From: an uncultured Prevotella sp.
Lineage (GTDB): Bacteria > Bacteroidota > Bacteroidia > Bacteroidales > Bacteroidaceae
Assembly (NCBI GenBank): GCA_905236455.1
Contig: CAJOPT010000128.1
Coordinates: forward strand, 62,001-126,000
DNA: 64,000 nucleotides
Direction: 5' to 3'
Position numbers and translations under genes: made by a program. The first letter of the stretch is position 1; each line of letters opens with the position of its first letter. The notes beneath the pieces were generated by a model. That model had not been told where the DNA came from. It was given only the letters and a program-made list of their open reading frames with translations, and ran no database searches. Positions 1-10,200 of the stretch are shown here, piece after piece.

Positions 1-325
1 CTGCCATTACAAATGCGAAGAATGGTATTATTCCACGTAGTCCCTCAAGAAAATATGGATAATCCATCACTGTCAACTGGGTGAATACTATGGTGGAAGG
101 CGCAACGCCAAAGGTGACATCATCAGCTAATGAGTCAAGTTCTTTTCCTATTGGTGAGCTTACCCCTAACAAGCGTGCACTCATGCCGTCGAAGAAGTCG
201 AATACGGCACCTATGACAATCCATAACAATGCCATCTTCGGATTCTGGAAGAAGGCAAAGTAAGTAGCTATGCAACCTGAAATGAGATTACAGCATGTAA
301 TAGTGTTTGGAATGTGTTTCTTCAT
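1..325 (-). CDS. pssA: CDP-diacylglycerol--serine O-phosphatidyltransferase, C-terminus cut by window edge
   Basis: Minus-strand reading MKKHIPNTITCCNLISGCIATYFAFF...GAVFDFFDGMSARLLG, which has a CDP-alcohol phosphatidyltransferase motif; adjacent to psd. Confidence 0.85.
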   Translation of the reverse strand, partial: MKKHIPNTITCCNLISGCIATYFAFFQNPKMALLWIVIGAVFDFFDGMSARLLGVSSPIGKELDSLADDVTFGVAPSTIVFTQLTVMDYPYFLEGLRGIIPFFAFVMA

Positions 326-348
326 TTATGTTCTATGTATGCTTTAGG

Positions 349-1041
349 CTATCGCAGCTTGGCTATAATGGTCTGGTCGCCTGTAGTCGACTGTCCCATC
401 TTCACACATACTTCCGACCCTACAGGTAGGTAAACGTCTACACGCGAGCCGAGCTTAATGAAACCAAGATGCTCGTCAATATAACAATCCTCACCTTCCT
501 TGGCGTAAGTGACGATTCTGCGAGCTACTGCTCCGGCTATCTGTCGGCACAATATATCAACACCGTCAGGTGTGGTAATCATAATGTCTGCATGTTCATT
601 CTCTTCGCTCGCCTTTGGCAGCCAAGCTTTATGGTAGTTGCCGTTATGATGGCTGACAAGTTTCACCTGTCCGTCAACAGGAAACCAGTTGGCATGTACG
701 TTCCAAAGGCTCATGAAAATGCTTATCATTAACCGCCGGTCATGGAAATATTCATTTTCCTCAACCTCTTCTATCACAACAATACGCCCGTCAGCAGGTG
801 CTACGACAATATTGTCGGTGTCTTCAGATGGGAAATATCTTATAGGACAACGATAGAAATTTGTCACAATAGCATATATGGTGCCAAAGACAACCATGAA
901 AATCCAGAATGGAATCTTTGTCTCAAAGGCATACCATAATATCAATGCTATGACAACAAGACAGATACCTCCATATAGCAGAGTGTCGGTACCTTCTCTG
1001 TGTATCCTTATTTTCTTGAGTTTCTTAATTCTTTTACCCAT
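349..1041 (-). CDS. psd: Phosphatidylserine decarboxylase family protein (short form)
   Basis: ORF track; [35 protein letters not shown] and [12 protein letters not shown] motifs; start set at MGKRIKK (ORF begins at 1050). Confidence 0.9.
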   Translation of the reverse strand: MGKRIKKLKKIRIHREGTDTLLYGGICLVVIALILWYAFETKIPFWIFMVVFGTIYAIVTNFYRCPIRYFPSEDTDNIVVAPADGRIVVIEEVEENEYFHDRRLMISIFMSLWNVHANWFPVDGQVKLVSHHNGNYHKAWLPKASEENEHADIMITTPDGVDILCRQIAGAVARRIVTYAKEGEDCYIDEHLGFIKLGSRVDVYLPVGSEVCVKMGQSTTGDQTIIAKLR

Positions 1042-1112
1042 GATAAGCAAATGGAATATTTCTGCAAAGGTAATTCTTTTTTACCATTTTACAAAATTTT
1101 TGCGCTCATTCT

Positions 1113-1144
1113 TTTGCAATATCGGTATTATACATTAACTTTGC
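1113..1144 (+). promoter_or_regulatory. Bacteroidetes-type promoter of dnaE: TTTG-N19-TAACTTTG
   Basis: TTTG at 1113-1116, 19-nt spacer, TAACTTTGC at 1136-1144, 6 nt before the dnaE ATG. Confidence 0.7.
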
Positions 1145-1150
1145 AGTATT

Positions 1151-4100
1151 ATGGAAGATTTTATACATCTGCATGTCCACACTTATTATTCTATATTGGA
1201 TGGTCAGTCACCTATAGGCAGGCTGGTAGACAAAGCTGTTGCCGACGGGATGAAAGGTATGGCAATAACCGATCACGGTGATATGTTCGGCGTAAAGGAG
1301 CTTTTTGATTATTGTAAAGGCGTAAACAAGAAACTGAAAGCAGAAGGAAAGGAGCCGTTTAAGCCTATCTTCGGATGTGAGATGTATGTGGCACGTCACG
1401 GTGACAAAACCAAGAAGGTTGACAAGAGTGATATGAGTGGCTACCATCTTATCGTCCTTGCTAAGAATAAACAAGGATATCATAACTTGGTGAAGCTGGT
1501 AAGCCGTGCCTGGGTTGACGGTTTCTACATGCGTCCCCGTACAGACCGCGCGGATTTAGAGAAATATCATGAAGGACTTATAGTCTGTTCTGCTTGTATA
1601 GCAGGAGAAGTACCCAAGAAAATACTCGCTGGTGATATCGCCGGTGCCCGTGAGGCTATTGAGTGGCATCAGCGTGTTTTTGGCGATGATTATTATTTGG
1701 AGCTCCAGCGGCATGAAGTTAAAGACCCTGCAATACGTGCGAACCGTGAGACCTTTCCTTTGCAGCAACAGGCTAATAAGGTTATAATTGAACTGGCGAA
1801 GGAATATGGAATCAAATTGGTATGTACCAATGACGCCCATTTTGTAGACAAGGAAAATGCCGAGGCTCATGACCATCTGCTATGTCTGGCTACATCCAAG
1901 GATTTGGATGACCCTACACGTATGCTATATTCCAAACAAGAGTGGTTTAAGACACGTGAGGAGATGAATGAGATTTTCTGCGATGTGCCGGAGGCTTTGT
2001 CAAATACTATTGAGGTGTTGGATAAGGTTGAGTTTTATGATATCAATCATGATCCTATCATGCCTTTCTTTCCTATTCCTGCGGAGTTCGGTACCGAAGA
2101 TGATATAAGGCGAAAGTATACTGATGAAGACCTCTATCGTGAGTTCACGTCAGACGAGCATGGTGAGAATCAATTGCCGGAAGATGAGGGAAAAAAGAAA
2201 ATAGAACATCTCGGAGGTATTGAGAAACTATACCGTATTAAGTTTGAGGCAGACTACCTTGCTAAACTGGCGTATGATGGTGCCCGTAAGCTATATGGTG
2301 ATCCTCTTTCAGAAGAAGTCCGTGAGCGTATTCTTTTTGAACTGCATATAATGAAGACGATGGGATTTCCCGGTTACTTCCTTATAGTTCAGGATTTTAT
2401 CAACTCAGCACGCAACCAGCTTGGAGTGATGGTTGGACCAGGACGTGGCTCTGCCGCCGGTTCGGTAGTGGCTTATTGTCTTGGTATTACTAAGATAGAT
2501 CCGATGAAGTACGATCTTCTGTTTGAGCGTTTCCTTAACCCCGACCGAATCTCACTTCCCGATATAGATACAGATTTTGATGATGACGGACGTGGAAAGG
2601 TCTTGCAGTGGGTTGAGGATAAGTATGGACATGAGAATTGCGCACATATTATTACCTATTCCAGTATGGCGACAAAGAATTCCATCAAGGATGTAGCCAG
2701 AGTGGAAAAGGTTCCTCTGGACATATCAAATGCTTGGTGTAAGGCTATTCCAGACAGACTTCCTGACGGGATGAAGATGAACCTCACAAATGCAATTAAA
2801 TGTACTCCTATATTGCAAGAGGCTGAAGTGTCTGCCGACATGCGTGAGCGGAATACCATAAAGTATGCGAAGATGTTGGAAGGTACCATACGCGGAACGG
2901 GTATCCATGCGTGCGGCTTTATTATATGTAGGGATCCTATTAGTGACTGGGTTCCTGTGTCTACAGCCGATGACCCCGACGAGAAGGGTAGGAAGGTGAA
3001 TTGTACACAGTATGACGGTCATGTCATAGAGGAAACCGGTCTCATCAAGATGGACTTCCTTGGCTTAAAGACATTGTCGGAGTTGAAAGAAGCCGTGGAA
3101 AACGTTCGTCTGTCTACCGGTAAGGTTGTAGATCTTGATACCATCCCAATTGATGATCCAAAGACCTATGAGCTATATCAGAAAGGGCAGACTGTCGGAA
3201 CGTTCCAGTTTGAGTCTTCCGGTATGCAGAATTATCTCCGTCAACTGCATCCTACAGTCTTTGAGGATCTTATTGCGATGAACGCGCTATATCGTCCCGG
3301 ACCTATGGACTATATTCCGGACTTTATTAAACGTAAGAACGACCCGTCGTTGGTGACATACGATATACCTTGTATGGAAAAGTACCTTAAGGATACGTAT
3401 GGTATTACAGTTTATCAGGAGCAGGTGATGTTGCTGTCTCGACAGCTCGCTAACTTCACACGTGGTCAGAGCGATGCCTTGCGAAAAGCTATGGGTAAGA
3501 AGAAAAAGGCTATTGTTGACCAGATGAAGCCAAAGTTTATAGAGGGCGGTAAGTCAAACGGACATGACCCGAAAGTGTTGGAGAAAATATGGGCAGACTG
3601 GGAGAAGTTCGCTTCTTATGCGTTTAATAAGAGTCATGCCACATGTTATTCATGGGTAGCATACCAGACGGCATATATGAAAGCCAACTATCCCGCAGAG
3701 TTCATGGCTGCCATCATGAGTCGGCGCAAAGACCAGATAACTGAAATCACGAAACTAATGGATGAGTGTCGTGCTTTGGGAATAGAGACGCTGGGACCAG
3801 ACGTGAATGAAAGCCGTATAAAGTTTACTGTTAACAAGAACGGTGCCATAAGGTTCGGACTTGCCGGAATAAAAGGTATGGGTGAAGGTCCGGCTAATGC
3901 GATTATATTAGAGCGTGAGAAGAATGGACCATATAAGGATATCTATGACTTCGCGCAGCGTGTTGACTTAAAGAGCGTTAACAGGAAAGCCTTTGAGAGT
4001 CTTGCGTATAGTGGTGGCTTTGACAGCTTTGGCTATATGAGGGAGCAGTTCTTTGCGCCGAGCGGTAAGGATGGAACATTCCTCGATACTATAGTAAGAT

Positions 4101-4870
4101 ACGGTTTCCTTTATCAGCAGGAACAGGCGCAGGCTCAGAATTCTCTTTTCGGCGGTACTGACGCAGTTGAGATAGCTCATCCCGCTATTCCTTCAGCAAA
4201 CAAATGGCCGTTGATAGAGAAGCTGAATAAAGAACGTGACCTTGTAGGTATCTATCTCTCTGCTCATCCTTTAGATGAGTATAGTGTCGTGCTTAACAAT
4301 ATGTGTAATACAAAATGCAGTGAGATTGCTCGTGATGCCGACAAGACAGAGCTGAGGAACCGTGAAGAGCTTACCTTCGGTGGAATTGTCACTAATGTTA
4401 CCGAGCGTTTCTCTCAAAAAACAGGAAAGCCCTTTGGCTTCATCACGATTGAAGACTTTGACGGTTCCGGTGAACTGCTTCTCTTTGGCAATGATTGGAC
4501 ACGCTGGAATGGATTGCTTAAGGAGAACTATTCTGTTTTTATTACCGCAAAATATACAGAACGTTATAAGAACAGCAAAATCTTTGACCTTTCTATAGAG
4601 AATGTTGAGCAGCTTTATGATGTAAAGAGGAAGAAGCTGGAGCGGCTTACTATTGTAGCCAACGAGAACAATCTTGATGACACTCTTGTGACAGAGTTGT
4701 TGTCAGTTATCGATGCTAATCCCGGCTATACGCAACTATATATCAAACTGAACTCAGCGGACGGGCAGAACTCAGTATTGCTGCATAGTAGTAAGAAAAC
4801 GTTGGATGTGGACAGAAAACTTATATCGTTTATAGAGAATCAGGAGCACCTTGATTATATTATCAATTAG
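1151..4870 (+). CDS. dnaE: DNA polymerase III subunit alpha
   Basis: 1239 aa; PHP-domain N-terminus (HLHVHTYYSILDG), PDIDTDF, GPGRGSAAGS, YRPGPM motifs. Confidence 0.97.
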   Translation: MEDFIHLHVHTYYSILDGQSPIGRLVDKAVADGMKGMAITDHGDMFGVKELFDYCKGVNKKLKAEGKEPFKPIFGCEMYVARHGDKTKKVDKSDMSGYHLIVLAKNKQGYHNLVKLVSRAWVDGFYMRPRTDRADLEKYHEGLIVCSACIAGEVPKKILAGDIAGAREAIEWHQRVFGDDYYLELQRHEVKDPAIRANRETFPLQQQANKVIIELAKEYGIKLVCTNDAHFVDKENAEAHDHLLCLATSKDLDDPTRMLYSKQEWFKTREEMNEIFCDVPEALSNTIEVLDKVEFYDINHDPIMPFFPIPAEFGTEDDIRRKYTDEDLYREFTSDEHGENQLPEDEGKKKIEHLGGIEKLYRIKFEADYLAKLAYDGARKLYGDPLSEEVRERILFELHIMKTMGFPGYFLIVQDFINSARNQLGVMVGPGRGSAAGSVVAYCLGITKIDPMKYDLLFERFLNPDRISLPDIDTDFDDDGRGKVLQWVEDKYGHENCAHIITYSSMATKNSIKDVARVEKVPLDISNAWCKAIPDRLPDGMKMNLTNAIKCTPILQEAEVSADMRERNTIKYAKMLEGTIRGTGIHACGFIICRDPISDWVPVSTADDPDEKGRKVNCTQYDGHVIEETGLIKMDFLGLKTLSELKEAVENVRLSTGKVVDLDTIPIDDPKTYELYQKGQTVGTFQFESSGMQNYLRQLHPTVFEDLIAMNALYRPGPMDYIPDFIKRKNDPSLVTYDIPCMEKYLKDTYGITVYQEQVMLLSRQLANFTRGQSDALRKAMGKKKKAIVDQMKPKFIEGGKSNGHDPKVLEKIWADWEKFASYAFNKSHATCYSWVAYQTAYMKANYPAEFMAAIMSRRKDQITEITKLMDECRALGIETLGPDVNESRIKFTVNKNGAIRFGLAGIKGMGEGPANAIILEREKNGPYKDIYDFAQRVDLKSVNRKAFESLAYSGGFDSFGYMREQFFAPSGKDGTFLDTIVRYGFLYQQEQAQAQNSLFGGTDAVEIAHPAIPSANKWPLIEKLNKERDLVGIYLSAHPLDEYSVVLNNMCNTKCSEIARDADKTELRNREELTFGGIVTNVTERFSQKTGKPFGFITIEDFDGSGELLLFGNDWTRWNGLLKENYSVFITAKYTERYKNSKIFDLSIENVEQLYDVKRKKLERLTIVANENNLDDTLVTELLSVIDANPGYTQLYIKLNSADGQNSVLLHSSKKTLDVDRKLISFIENQEHLDYIIN

Positions 4871-4958
4871 CTGAGACAAAGATACGAGATATTGGCATGG
4901 TGTTTGCATACATCTGTATAGTGGTAACTATTTATAATCATTAAAACATATAACAGAC

Positions 4959-5273
4959 ATGGAAGTAAAAATCACAAAGGAGAACTTTGAGACATTAAAG
5001 AATGGTGAGTTGCCGTTTGTTTTGGATTTGTGGGCAACATGGTGTGGACCATGCAGAATGGTTGGTCCTGTTATCTCAGAGCTCGCTAAGGACTATGACG
5101 GGAAGATTGTAGTAGGAAAGTGCGATGTAGATGAAAATGAGGAGATTGCCATGGAGCTTGGAGTGCGTAATATACCTACGATTCTCTTCTATAAGGGTGG
5201 ACAGGTGGTTGACAAGTTTGTCGGCGCAGCCCCCAAGAATGTGTTGGATGAGAAATTCAAGGCTTTATTATAA
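4959..5273 (+). CDS. trxA: Thioredoxin
   Basis: 104 aa with WATWCGPCRM active site. Confidence 0.96.
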   Translation: MEVKITKENFETLKNGELPFVLDLWATWCGPCRMVGPVISELAKDYDGKIVVGKCDVDENEEIAMELGVRNIPTILFYKGGQVVDKFVGAAPKNVLDEKFKALL

Positions 5274-5292
5274 TAAAGCACAATAATGAGCT

Positions 5293-5703
5293 TTAGAAGA
5301 CGACAGTCCTACTGCCGTCTTCTTTTGTTGTTATGGTAACCTTGACGGTGTCTTCTGGTAATAGTTCATCAATCAGCTCAGGCCATTCCAGAAAACAGAG
5401 GTGTCCAGAATAGAAGTAGTCCTCATATCCCATGTCGTAGACCTCTTCAAGTCGTTTTATCCTATAGAAATCAAAATGGTAGACAGGAGAGCCGTTACCT
5501 GAAGTGTATTCATTTACAATTGCGAATGTCGGTGAGGTGATAGTATCTTCGACACCAAGTTCCTGACAAATAGCCTTTATGAAGGTGGTCTTTCCTGTTC
5601 CCATCTTACCATAAAAGGCGAATACTTTTCCTTTTCCCATATTGCCAATGAAGACTCTGGCGGCTTCATTGATCTTGCTAATATCTTGAATAATGATTTC
5701 CAT
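5293..5703 (-). CDS. tsaE: tRNA threonylcarbamoyladenosine biosynthesis ATPase TsaE
   Basis: 136 aa; GKMGTGKTTFIKAICQELG Walker A and TSPTFAIVNEY motif. Confidence 0.94.
   Translation of the reverse strand: MEIIIQDISKINEAARVFIGNMGKGKVFAFYGKMGTGKTTFIKAICQELGVEDTITSPTFAIVNEYTSGNGSPVYHFDFYRIKRLEEVYDMGYEDYFYSGHLCFLEWPELIDELLPEDTVKVTITTKEDGSRTVVF
5295..5330 (+). terminator. Intrinsic terminator of trxA lying inside the 3' end of tsaE
   Basis: AGAAGACGACAGT-cct-ACTGCCGTCTTCT stem (13 bp, one A.C mismatch) followed by TTTTGTTGTT. Confidence 0.65.
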
Positions 5704-5718
5704 ATAACAAAAATGGTA

Positions 5719-7272
5719 TTATCGTTTTCGTGAGCTTAATGTTACCAGTGGAATAAGCATCTCTTCCATTGAGATTCCGCCATGTTGGAACGTGTCCTTG
5801 TAATAGCTCACATAGTAGTTGTAATTGTTCGGATAGGCAAAGAATGCGTCACTGGTAGCGAAGACGTATGAGGTACTGAGGTTCGGTGATGGCAATTGGG
5901 CTTTTGCCGGGTCTTTAATTACAAATACCTCTTTGTCATTGTAGCTCAGGTTCTTTCCCAGCTTATACCGCAAGTTGGTGTTTGTGTTGCGGTCACCGAT
6001 AATCTTTATTGGTCTTGTGGCACGTATGGAGCCATGGTCAGTGGTGATGATTATTTTATAATCGGTCTGAGCCAGCATGCGCATTATATCTGCTAATAGG
6101 GAATGTCTAAACCAGCTGAGTGTAATACTACGGTATGCGCTTTCATTATTAGCAAGCTCACGTACCATTTTCATCTCTGTACGTGCGTGGGAGAGCATGT
6201 CAATGAAGTTTACCACCAAAACATTCAAGTCGTTTTGCTTTAGGTTGTTGAACTGTTGCCTGAACTTTTCTGCGCCTATGGAGTCATTAATCTTATGGTA
6301 GGAGAACTTATCATGCCTACGATACCTTTCAATCTGGGTACTGATGAGTGGTCCCTCATTGAGGTTCTTTCCCTCCTCTTCATCCTCGTCGACCCACAGT
6401 TCTGGAAACATCTTTGATATTTGTACTGGCATCAGGCCGCTGAAGATGGCATTGCGCGCATATTGGGTGGCAGTAGGTAGAATACTTAGGTAGATATCTT
6501 CGTCTATATCGAACAAGTCTCCTATCTCCTCGGATAGAACGCGCCATTGATCATACCTGAAGTTGTCGATTACAATCAGAAATACTTTCTCGCCATTGTT
6601 CAGCAAAGGGAATACTTTCTTCTTGAATATGTCTGGTGACATCATAGGACGTTCTGTCGTAGATGGTGATACCCAGTTCAGGTAGTTTTTCTTAATGAAT
6701 TTCGCAAACCCATTGTTGGCGTCTTCTTTCTGCATCTTCAGCATGTCGTTCATGCTGCTATCAGTATTACTCAGTTCCAATTCCCATCTGACGAGCCTCT
6801 TATAAACTTCTATCCAGTCTTTATAGTCCTGACAGTTCTGTATCTGAGTAGAGATATCCATGAAATTCTGTTGGTAACTGGTCTGGGTTACCTCGGTTAC
6901 AATCTCTCTCCTATGTATATTCTTCTTCAGTGTGAGAAGTATCTGATTCGGATTTACGGGTTTTATGAGATAATCGGCTATCTTTGACCCTATGGCTTGG
7001 TCCATGATGTCCTCCTCCTCGCTTTTTGTAACCATGACAATAGGGGTCGCAGGCTGAATGTCTTTGATTTTCTGTATTGTCTCTAAGCCACTTAAACCTG
7101 GCATCTGTTCATCAAGAAGGATAAGATCGAATGTCTGAGTGTCACACTGGTCGATAGCATCGCTACCATTTGTGACTGTAATAACATCATATCCTTTTTT
7201 CTTAAGGAACAATATCTGTGCAGTGAGAAGTTCTATCTCATCGTCAACCCATAATAATAGTCCGTTTCTCAT
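5719..7272 (-). CDS. porX: Response regulator with PglZ domain, PorX-like (type IX secretion regulation)
   Basis: N-terminal receiver domain (LLWVDDEIELL, LILLDEQMPG, MVTKSEEED) fused to a PglZ/alkaline-phosphatase-like region (ITTDHGSIRATRP). Confidence 0.88.
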   Translation of the reverse strand: MRNGLLLWVDDEIELLTAQILFLKKKGYDVITVTNGSDAIDQCDTQTFDLILLDEQMPGLSGLETIQKIKDIQPATPIVMVTKSEEEDIMDQAIGSKIADYLIKPVNPNQILLTLKKNIHRREIVTEVTQTSYQQNFMDISTQIQNCQDYKDWIEVYKRLVRWELELSNTDSSMNDMLKMQKEDANNGFAKFIKKNYLNWVSPSTTERPMMSPDIFKKKVFPLLNNGEKVFLIVIDNFRYDQWRVLSEEIGDLFDIDEDIYLSILPTATQYARNAIFSGLMPVQISKMFPELWVDEDEEEGKNLNEGPLISTQIERYRRHDKFSYHKINDSIGAEKFRQQFNNLKQNDLNVLVVNFIDMLSHARTEMKMVRELANNESAYRSITLSWFRHSLLADIMRMLAQTDYKIIITTDHGSIRATRPIKIIGDRNTNTNLRYKLGKNLSYNDKEVFVIKDPAKAQLPSPNLSTSYVFATSDAFFAYPNNYNYYVSYYKDTFQHGGISMEEMLIPLVTLSSRKR

Positions 7273-7296
7273 CTTTGTTTCTTTCCGTAATTGTTG

Positions 7297-10200
7297 TCAG
7301 AATCCTTCTAACTCGTAATATTCATCCTCAATATTGACATCTTGGGATTGAGGCTTCTTGGTATTATTGTTATCTATGCCAAAATCATCGAAGTAAATCT
7401 CAGTGTCATCAGTAGGTTGCTCTTGTACATTTGTACCGGGCTCGTCAGGTATCGTAATCGTCGGATCCTGTGGGGCAGTCTGCTGTTTCTCCTCCGGGAC
7501 TACATAGGTCCCCTCAACCTCTTCATTTACTATTGTCGCAGGCTCATCGATAGGGATGTCAGTGACTTGCTCATCAACAGGACTGATGTTCGCAGGCTCA
7601 TCGGCAGGGATGTCGGTGACTTGCTCGTCAACAGGAATGATGTTCGCAGGCTCATCAACAGGAATGATGTTCGCAGGCTCATCAACAGGAATGTCGGTGA
7701 CTTGCTCATTAGTAGGAATCTCCTCCTTTCTCTGTGGTTCTGAAGGGGTTTCTTGAACCGGTTCCTTGTCCTTGGAAATATCTTTCTCCGGATCTATCTT
7801 ATCTGGAGCATCTGTCGTTTGCGGCTCTTCAATGATTTCCTTGGTTGCGTCTTTCTCAGAAGCTTCTGTAGGAATCTCAGTAGTGACTTCTTCTTCCTTA
7901 GGAGTTACTGGTTCTTCTGTAGGAATGTCGAATCCCGCATCTTGAATAGACTCGTCTTGTTGTATAACGTCTATATCCTCTTTGGTAGGAGAAGCACTTT
8001 CTATTTCCTCCTTGATGTCACGCTCACGTGGAGTAGCCACCTCTGCAGGTTCCGACAAAAGATATCTTTGTGTTATCTTTAGAGGAACATAGTTTTCTGA
8101 ATAGAAGTCATCATAGTCCTGATAGCTAAACCGTGTTCTTAAAAGAGCATGGTTCTGGTCACTGATTATAATACCCTTGATTTGCTTGTCTTGGAGAATT
8201 GTGTTGTTTGTCCCGTCAAGCTGACGTGCATATTGGAATGCTTCATCATAGCTTCTGAAACCACTGAACTGCATCTCATGCAGGTCTCCAACTTCTTCTA
8301 TGTTTATTTCAAAGTTTCGCACTACAAAGTTTGTGAAGTTAAACTTTGCCATTTCAAAGAGCAGTTTGTTCTCAGAGATAGAGTCTGGGTGATAGACAAG
8401 TATGAACTTGTAATCTCCAAGGCGCTCCGCAGAAAACACTTGTGTCTTGATACTGTCACTGTCGTTGAGTACGGCAGATCTTCGTGACCATACATCGTCA
8501 AGGTCGAACTTGCCCCCATGCAGTCGTTTGCCGGCATTCACACCGTTGACAATCATACCTGCCATCTCGCTGATACGGCTTTGTGGGTATTTCTCCACAA
8601 CCTCTTTCATTGCCTTGACACAACTCTCGACATCACCGTCATTGAGCTTGCTTAGTCCGCCAATAAACAGGAACTTGTCACGGTTTGCACCCAATTGGAA
8701 CCTTGTGTCGGAAATGTGTACATTACCGGCAACCTCGTTATATCTGTTCTTCTTGAATGCCTCGTAAGTAGCAGCATACAAAGAGTCTTCTATTTGTATG
8801 CCGAATTTCGAGTTCTCCTTGAAGTACGGGTCTGTTAGGAGTGTAGTCCACTGACTTTCTGGGAACTTCTCTTTTAGCTTGTCAATGTATGAGTCTGCTA
8901 TATTTGGCTCATTCTTACGTGAATATAACAGGAACAGATGATAATATACATCATCCATTTTCTCGTAGTCTGGATAATTGTCTGTAAGCCGTCTCAGATG
9001 TTTCTCACTGAGCGGTATATTGTCGAGCTGATCCTTGAATATAACACCGGCATGGTGAAGTCCGTCTGTCAGTATCAGGTTACTTGCGGCAAGCTGCTCT
9101 TCTGTGAAAGGAATCTGCGCCAGATAGTATTCACGTTTGTGTGGGTCGTTTTGGGCACTATCGGCTATTTGTTCGAGAGAGTCTCGTTTAAGCTCTTCTC
9201 TCATGATGGAGTCACGTTGCTCTTCTGTAAGTTCTTCTCCAGCGTCAGAGCCAATATTGCCTACAACGGTTTTGTTTGCTCGTTGCCAGTTGTCAGCATT
9301 CTCGCGTTGTCCCCATTGTTTCTGGAATGTAGCTTTACCTTGGTTTACCGCCATCTGATTATAGAAATACCAGATGCTGCTTTGCTGTCCACCTGTTTGT
9401 GCTGATGCCGTATTAGACTGCTCGCTTTTACCCGAGATATTCATGTCAAGACCATTGTTGCCCTGTTGTTTGGCAGCTTCAGCCTCAGCTTGTTTCTTAC
9501 GCTCTTCTTTCTCTTTCTTCTTTAGAGCTTCTATCACACGGTCAATGGCAGCATTTCTCTCTTCCTCAGGCATTTTAGCCAAGAGCTGGAGGGAGTCCTG
9601 TAAATGAATGGCGTCGGTAAAAGGAACAAGTTCGTCAAGAATCTTTGAGCGGTCGGATAGTTGCTGGTAGTCTTTTCTGTCTTTGTCTAACAAACCGATA
9701 GCTTCGCCATAGCAACGTCGGGCATCACCGAATCTCTCCATCTTCCAGTACAAGTCACCAAGGTGTAAAAGTAGCACACCTTTCTCTATGCCGTTGCGTG
9801 TCGCTTTCTCATTTCCCATCTCGTAGGCAGAGATGGCTTTCATTGTGTCTCTTTCTGCCAGGTAAATGTTACCCATGGCATAATACACTTGGTCAAGGTA
9901 GTCTTTGTTGTTGTCGGATGCAGCCATGCGCTTTAGCTTGCCGATCATTTGTTTAGCATGACCGCCAGCCATGACCTCTGTCATGGCAATACGCGCATTG
10001 AACTCCAGTTCATATGACGGATTTTGGTGTATTACTTTCTTGAAAGCCTGATATGCTTCCTGCTTGTGCCCTAAGGCTGCTTGCAGCTGTCCCATAAGAT
10101 ACCATTCACGGGCTTTTTGCTTGCGTCTCATCTCATGTTTGATGACTTTACGCAGATAGGGGATAGCTTTGTCAAACTCACCGGTATGGATATAGTAATC

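Noticed and set aside
5719-7272. PglZ domain as evidence of a BREX/Pgl phage defence system
   Set aside because: The domain is fused to a response-regulator receiver and sits with porW/tsaE; no brxC, pglX or brxL nearby. PorX explains it.
7342-7756. Plus-strand ORFs with repetitive proteins (e.g. MSVTCSSTGLMFAGSSAGMSV)
   Set aside because: They are antisense shadows of the porW 27-bp repeat; no start context, and the sense ORF explains the composition.
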